From NCBI GenBank assembly GCA_947471745.1, contig CANJKZ010000115.1, positions 124,001 to 188,000 of the forward strand: a DNA stretch of 64,000 bases. The letters are read 5' to 3'. The notes below the pieces were generated by a model. The model did no database searches. It was not told the DNA's origin and worked only from the letters and a program-made list of their open reading frames with translations. A program made the translations under genes and the position numbers. Source of the stretch: Closterium sp. Naga37s-1. Taxonomy: Eukaryota > Streptophyta > Zygnematophyceae > Desmidiales > Closteriaceae. This document shows positions 60,218 to 64,000 of the stretch, piece by piece (the stretch's first letter is position 1; every line of letters begins with the position of its first letter).

Positions 60218-61945
60218 GAGGAGCAAGGTGCTCCACAAGGTGCCGGACGTACGGCTGACCGTCCTAGGAGGGATGTGCGCCCTCCTAACAGGCTGACCTA
60301 TGCAAGCCGTGGCAAGCCAAAGGTGGTAAGGGCTGGGAGTGTGGCTGAGCAGTGTGATGAGGATGAGATAGCACACTGCTACTGGGCAGCCGTCCCTGAG
60401 CCCAAGACGCTAGCTGAGGCATTGAGCAGGCCCGATGCTGAAAAGTGGAAGCAGAGTGTGAAGGAGGAGTATGATTCTCTGCTAGAGAATGAGACGTGGG
60501 AGCTGTGTGAGCTGCCACCTGGGAAGAAGGCCATTTCTTCCAAGCTGATTTTCAGGCACAAGTACGGACCTGATGGGGCGCTGACCCGCTACAAGTCAAG
60601 GCTTGTGGCTAAGGGGTTTCAGCAGACAAAGGGAAAGGACTTCAACGAGCTCTATGCTCCTGTGGGGAAAGGCACAACACTTCGGGTGTCATTGGCAATG
60701 GCAGCAAACCGTGGATGGCGGGTGAAGCAGATGGACATCACCACCGCCTTCCTCAATGGGATCATTCTGGAGGAGCTGTACATGTTACAGCCTGAGGGTT
60801 TGGATGATGGGAGCGGCAGGGTGTGCAGGCTGAAGAAGGCCATCTATGGCCTGAAGCAGGCTCCTCGTGCATGGTACCACAAGTTAGAGGAGACTCTGCT
60901 GGCTGGGGGTTTCAAGAAGAGTGAGTGTGATCACAGCTTGTTCCTGCTGCAGGAGAAGGAGCAGTTTCTCATGCTCCTGGTGTATGTGGATGACATCCTG
61001 CTCTTCTCTGAGTCGTCTGCAATGATTGAGCATGTGGAGGAGATGCTGGAGATGCAGTTTAAGTGCTCCAAGATGGGAGATGTGAAGTACTATTTAGGGA
61101 TGCATGTGGAGAGGGACCTTGACAAGGGAGTGTTGAGGTTGCACCAGAGAAAGTATTGTGAGGGGCTGGCTGAGAAGTATGGGCTGCAAGATGGAGGAAA
61201 GCCAGCCACCCCACTGCCTTCGGGGTTCACTGTGGAGCCCTGTGCTGATGAGGAGGTGGTGGGTGAGAGTGACAGGAAACTTTTTCATTCCATGGTTGGG
61301 GCACTCAACTATGCGGCTAACCACACACGGCCTGACATTGCCTTTGCAACATCCAGGCTTGCCAGTGTGGTTTCACGCCCCAGTCATGAGCAGCTGGAAG
61401 CGGCCAAGAGGTTGGTCCGCTATGTGAGTGCAACGGCATCAGTGGGTTTGGAGTACAGTGCTGTGAGGCAGAGGCTGCAGAGGAGTGCAGCTGATTTGAG
61501 CAAGGGGGAGATGCTCCTGACCTGCTACACTGACGCTAGCTTCAACTCGGTGAAAGCGGATGGCACCAGCATTGGAGGCTATGTGTGCCTGTTCGGAGGT
61601 GGTGCAGTGAGCTGGTGCAGTAAGAAGCAGAATGAGGTGGGGCAGTCCTCGTGTGAGACAGAGTACATGGCCCTGCATCATGGGGCAAAGGAGGTGGTGT
61701 GGCTGAGGCGTTTGTTGGAGGAGATTGGAGTTGGTCAGAGGGAGCCGACTGTGATTTTCTGTGATAATGAGTCGGCGGTGAAGCTAGCGAAGAATGCTTG
61801 TCTTCATGGGCTGACCAAACACATCAGGCCTAAGTGGCACTGGGTGAGAAGGCTCCTGGACAAGGAGGTGCGGCTGGAGATTGTGAAGACCCATCAGCAG
61901 GCGGCTGACATTCTCACCAAGCGCCTGGCTGAATCTGAGCATTAG
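57494..61945 (+). CDS. copia B gag-pol polyprotein, 1483 aa
   Basis: One frame encodes gag (residues 1 to about 340), a CCHC knuckle CWYCKKAGHPWFKC (271-284) preceded by an RG-rich stretch, and an aspartic protease with DSG at 358-360. The pre-integrase HHCC zone is about 546-590. The integrase core has D612, D676 and E712 (a DD35E spacing). RT has YVDD at 1164-1167, and RNase H starts near 1340. A 17-residue Gln run (891-907) lies in the linker between integrase and RT. Order protease-integrase-RT-RNase H is diagnostic of Ty1/copia. The start is the first ATG in frame after the leader that precedes the conserved gag motif ALDGSNYEEWSGRM. Length is typical of a plant copia polyprotein. Confidence 0.97.
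60164..60214 (+). repeat. CAG microsatellite (17 units) coding for Gln
   Basis: A perfect CAG run within the copia B frame, in the linker between integrase and RT, where low-complexity sequence is tolerated. The run length is likely to vary among copies. Confidence 0.95.
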
Positions 61946-62026
61946 AAGGGCATGAAGCTTGCTGGGATGAGTGTGCATTGAGGATGCATGCTTGAGCTAT
62001 GTCATGTGGGATGATGGTTGGCAGCC

Positions 62027-62036
62027 AGAGGGGGAG
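62027..62036 (+). promoter_or_regulatory. polypurine tract of copia B
   Basis: AGAGGGGGAG lies two bases ahead of the 3' LTR and is the expected plus-strand primer. The 61946-62038 stretch is otherwise a short 3' UTR. Confidence 0.88.
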
Positions 62037-62038
62037 TT

Positions 62039-62905
62039 TGTTGATTTATGCTACCATTCGCATTCACGTCTGTCTGCCTCCCATCATATGTTCGTGCGTT
62101 GCATGCGTGTTGTGAGTGTGTGCAAGAATTTGTGTTTTGTGCGGTTTGGTTTTTCTGAGTGTGTGTGTGAATGTTATTTGGCTTGAGCAGATATCTGAAG
62201 TGACTCCTCTGCTCAAGAGCTTTCCGAGGAACCAAGTATCGCTTCAATCGGAGCACGAACAAGAAAGTTACGAACGTTGGAGTTCGTATGCTTTTGATAT
62301 TTGGTTGTGGTGACTATGGGAAGTTGTGGGGTTGACTCAATATGGGGTACAGACTTTTGGGGGTTGGGAAATTCGTCTTTTCTACTGTAGTTGCTGCCAA
62401 ATGGTTGGGAGAAACCAAACCAGGTTGGCAAGTGTGGCCAAGTTGGGTTGAGGTGGATTGTGGAGGTTGGGATAGTGACAAAGGTCAAAGTTGGGTTGCC
62501 TATGGGGAAGGGAATTGTGTGGCATGGAGTTTCCTTTGGTTGGGGACTCCTTGGGACCTTCCCTCTCGTCCTCCTCATCCCTTCCACCTGGTTTAGTGCT
62601 ACTCCAATTCTCTTGTGTGAACTTGTGTGAACTTTGTGATTGAGTTAAGTTCTTATGGCAGCATACCCCCCTGTGCGCCGAAATTGATAAGTCGAGATTT
62701 ACTTCACCTCTTGATACGTTTCAACTTGGGAATTGTAGCCACGGAGTAGGGCTACAATATATATGAGTTTAGTGAAGTTTAGACTGTGCACTTTTCGTCG
62801 ACGGCGTTTCTTGTGAGCGCAACTATTCTGTCCAGAAATAGGGACCAACGATTTTGAGAAATTTAGGCACCTAATCTTCATAGACTCCGTCCTTAGTCTC
62901 TAACA
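62039..62905 (+). repeat. 3' LTR of copia B
   Basis: 867 bp, with no difference from 56406-57272 found by reading both. Followed by the GTCCG target duplication at 62906-62910. Confidence 0.97.
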
Positions 62906-64000
62906 GTCCGCGGGGAGGGCACCGGGCGAGCGTGATCCGACGTCGCGGTTCCTGACCATGCTTCGCGAGCAGTTTCCCCTGCAAATGGCGGAGCGGGTTG
63001 TGGAGTTCCGAGGCTTCCGGCGAAGAGAGGGAGAGTCGCTATTGGCATATTACGGGAGGCTCGTGGAGCTGGGGGAAGACATGAACTGTACGGATCAAGG
63101 GAGGTTGATTGGGAAGTTTGTGAACGGGCTAAGTCAGCCCCTGCAGCAAGATGTACTGGTGTGCGTGTTCGAGATGGGGCCGGAAGCGACGCTGAGGGAG
63201 GCTTATGAGATCGTGAAGCGCGTGGAGACGGGGCGGCAGCTGTACGAAGTGGAACGGACGGCAGACAGGGGGCTGGAAAGGAGGCGACCAGCGTGGGCAG
63301 CAACATCGGCGTACCCGGAGCCAGAAGAACGAGGCAGAGAGGAGCCGCGGCGCTGTCACAACTGCGGCTTACCAGGGCATCTGCGGCGAGAATGTCGGAA
63401 TCCGGCAGCGTGTTCACTGTGCGGGAGTCGCGATCACATGCGGAGGGATTGCCCTGGTGCGCCAGTCTGCACTCGTTGCGGAAGGAAAGGGCATCGTGAG
63501 GCGGACTGCTACACAGGACGGAGGGAACGCCGGGGGGCGGACGGCGGAGAGGATCGGCAAGCCACCATGGCACGCTTGCGGGCCCAGCTGGCGGAATTGG
63601 AGGCAACCGAGCAGAAGCAGCCAGCCATGGTGGCACAGGAAGAGGATGAGGCGGATGAGCCGGAATTCATGCTGATGGCGCAGCCAGCTCGTGATCGAGA
63701 CAAGCTGGGCTTGCGGAGGGCCTCACGAAGGCTGGTATTCCCAGAAGTTGTGCGGCGGGAAGACGGGCCAAGAAGGCGGGCGAGCGAGAGCGCGGAAGTA
63801 CAAGGGGCAGCTCATCGGCATCGGCGAGAGCGTATGACATGCCAAGCTATGGTCTTGACGATAGCAGCAGGCGCGATCACGATTGGAGGCTTCACGGCGC
63901 AGCGGGCAATAGTGGACACGGGGGCCGCGCACGTGCTCATCGGCAAGCGCCTGGCGGAAAAGCTGCAGCTACACAAGCCGGGGCGCCTGATTGCGGAAGG
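62906..64000 (+). mobile_element. Gypsy-D, continuation after copia B, cut by the right window edge
   Basis: Gag continues (FPLQMAERVVEFRGFRRR, then ESLLAYYGRLVELGEDMNC) and lines up with the Gypsy-MT gag. Three CCHC knuckles follow near 63355-63510 (CHNCGLPGHLRREC, CSLCGSRDHMRRDC, CTRCGRKGHREADC), then an aspartic protease near 63910 (VDTGAAHVLIGKRL). The window ends inside the protease region, so whether this family also carries a methyltransferase-like domain cannot be seen. Confidence 0.88.

Larger units (their letters stand above)
56406..62905 (+). mobile_element. copia B, whole and very young Ty1/copia element
   Basis: 6500 bp. 867-bp LTRs at 56406-57272 and 62039-62905 with no difference found by reading both, a GTCCG target duplication, a tRNA-Met primer site, one uninterrupted polyprotein frame and a polypurine tract. 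It looks whole. Identical LTRs mean insertion within the very recent past. It landed in the gag of Gypsy-D. An older LTR piece of the same family lies at 41825-42471, so the family has been active over a long span. Confidence 0.97.

Overview
The window is eukaryotic repeat DNA. I see no host gene, rRNA, tRNA or CRISPR array. Everything recognisable is LTR retrotransposon or one tandem satellite. The copia primer-binding sites match plant initiator tRNA-Met, and one Gypsy family carries a cytosine-methyltransferase-like domain, a capture previously reported from the charophyte Klebsormidium and from dinoflagellates. This points to the green lineage, perhaps a charophyte alga such as Chara. The species is inference, about even odds.

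Layout, left to right. 1-6713: Gypsy-MT copy 1, plus strand, cut by the window edge. 6714-16398: 34-bp satellite. 16399 to about 21625: old Ty1/copia element (copia A), joined directly to Gypsy-MT copy 2 (about 21626-27028). 27029-27186: short satellite piece. 27187-35193: Gypsy-MT copy 3, minus strand, with both LTRs and a 4-bp target duplication. 35194-41824: satellite with higher-order repeats. 41825-42471: partial LTR of the copia B family. 42472-47540: satellite. 47541-48514: 3' remnant of a chromodomain-type Ty3/gypsy element. 48515-51540: satellite in reversed orientation. 51541-53655: satellite in the original orientation. 53656-54594: second copy of the chromovirus remnant. 54595-55242: reversed satellite. 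55243 to 64000: a fourth Gypsy element of a related family (Gypsy-D), split in its gag region by copia B (56406-62905), which is whole and very young: 867-bp LTRs with no difference seen, a 5-bp target duplication and one 1483-codon frame.

How the parts relate. The satellite is the substrate, and most elements sit inside it. Gypsy-MT copy 3 can be shown to have landed within one satellite higher-order unit, because the sequence on its two sides is continuous in uninterrupted copies of that unit. A block of forward satellite, chromovirus tail and reversed satellite was later duplicated as a module. The elements are treated as fossils. Copies 1, 2 and 3 and copia A each carry a handful of breaks; copia B looks whole.

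Most notable: (1) three Gypsy copies with a DNMT3/DRM-like domain between protease and reverse transcriptase; (2) two Gypsy families whose sequence next to the 5' LTR is complementary to their own LTR, as in Tf1-type self-priming, while the copia elements use tRNA-Met; (3) 3' LTRs flanked on both sides by copies of the 3' untranslated region, with the outer copy inside the target duplication; (4) a satellite with higher-order structure and orientation switches, possibly centromeric or pericentromeric.
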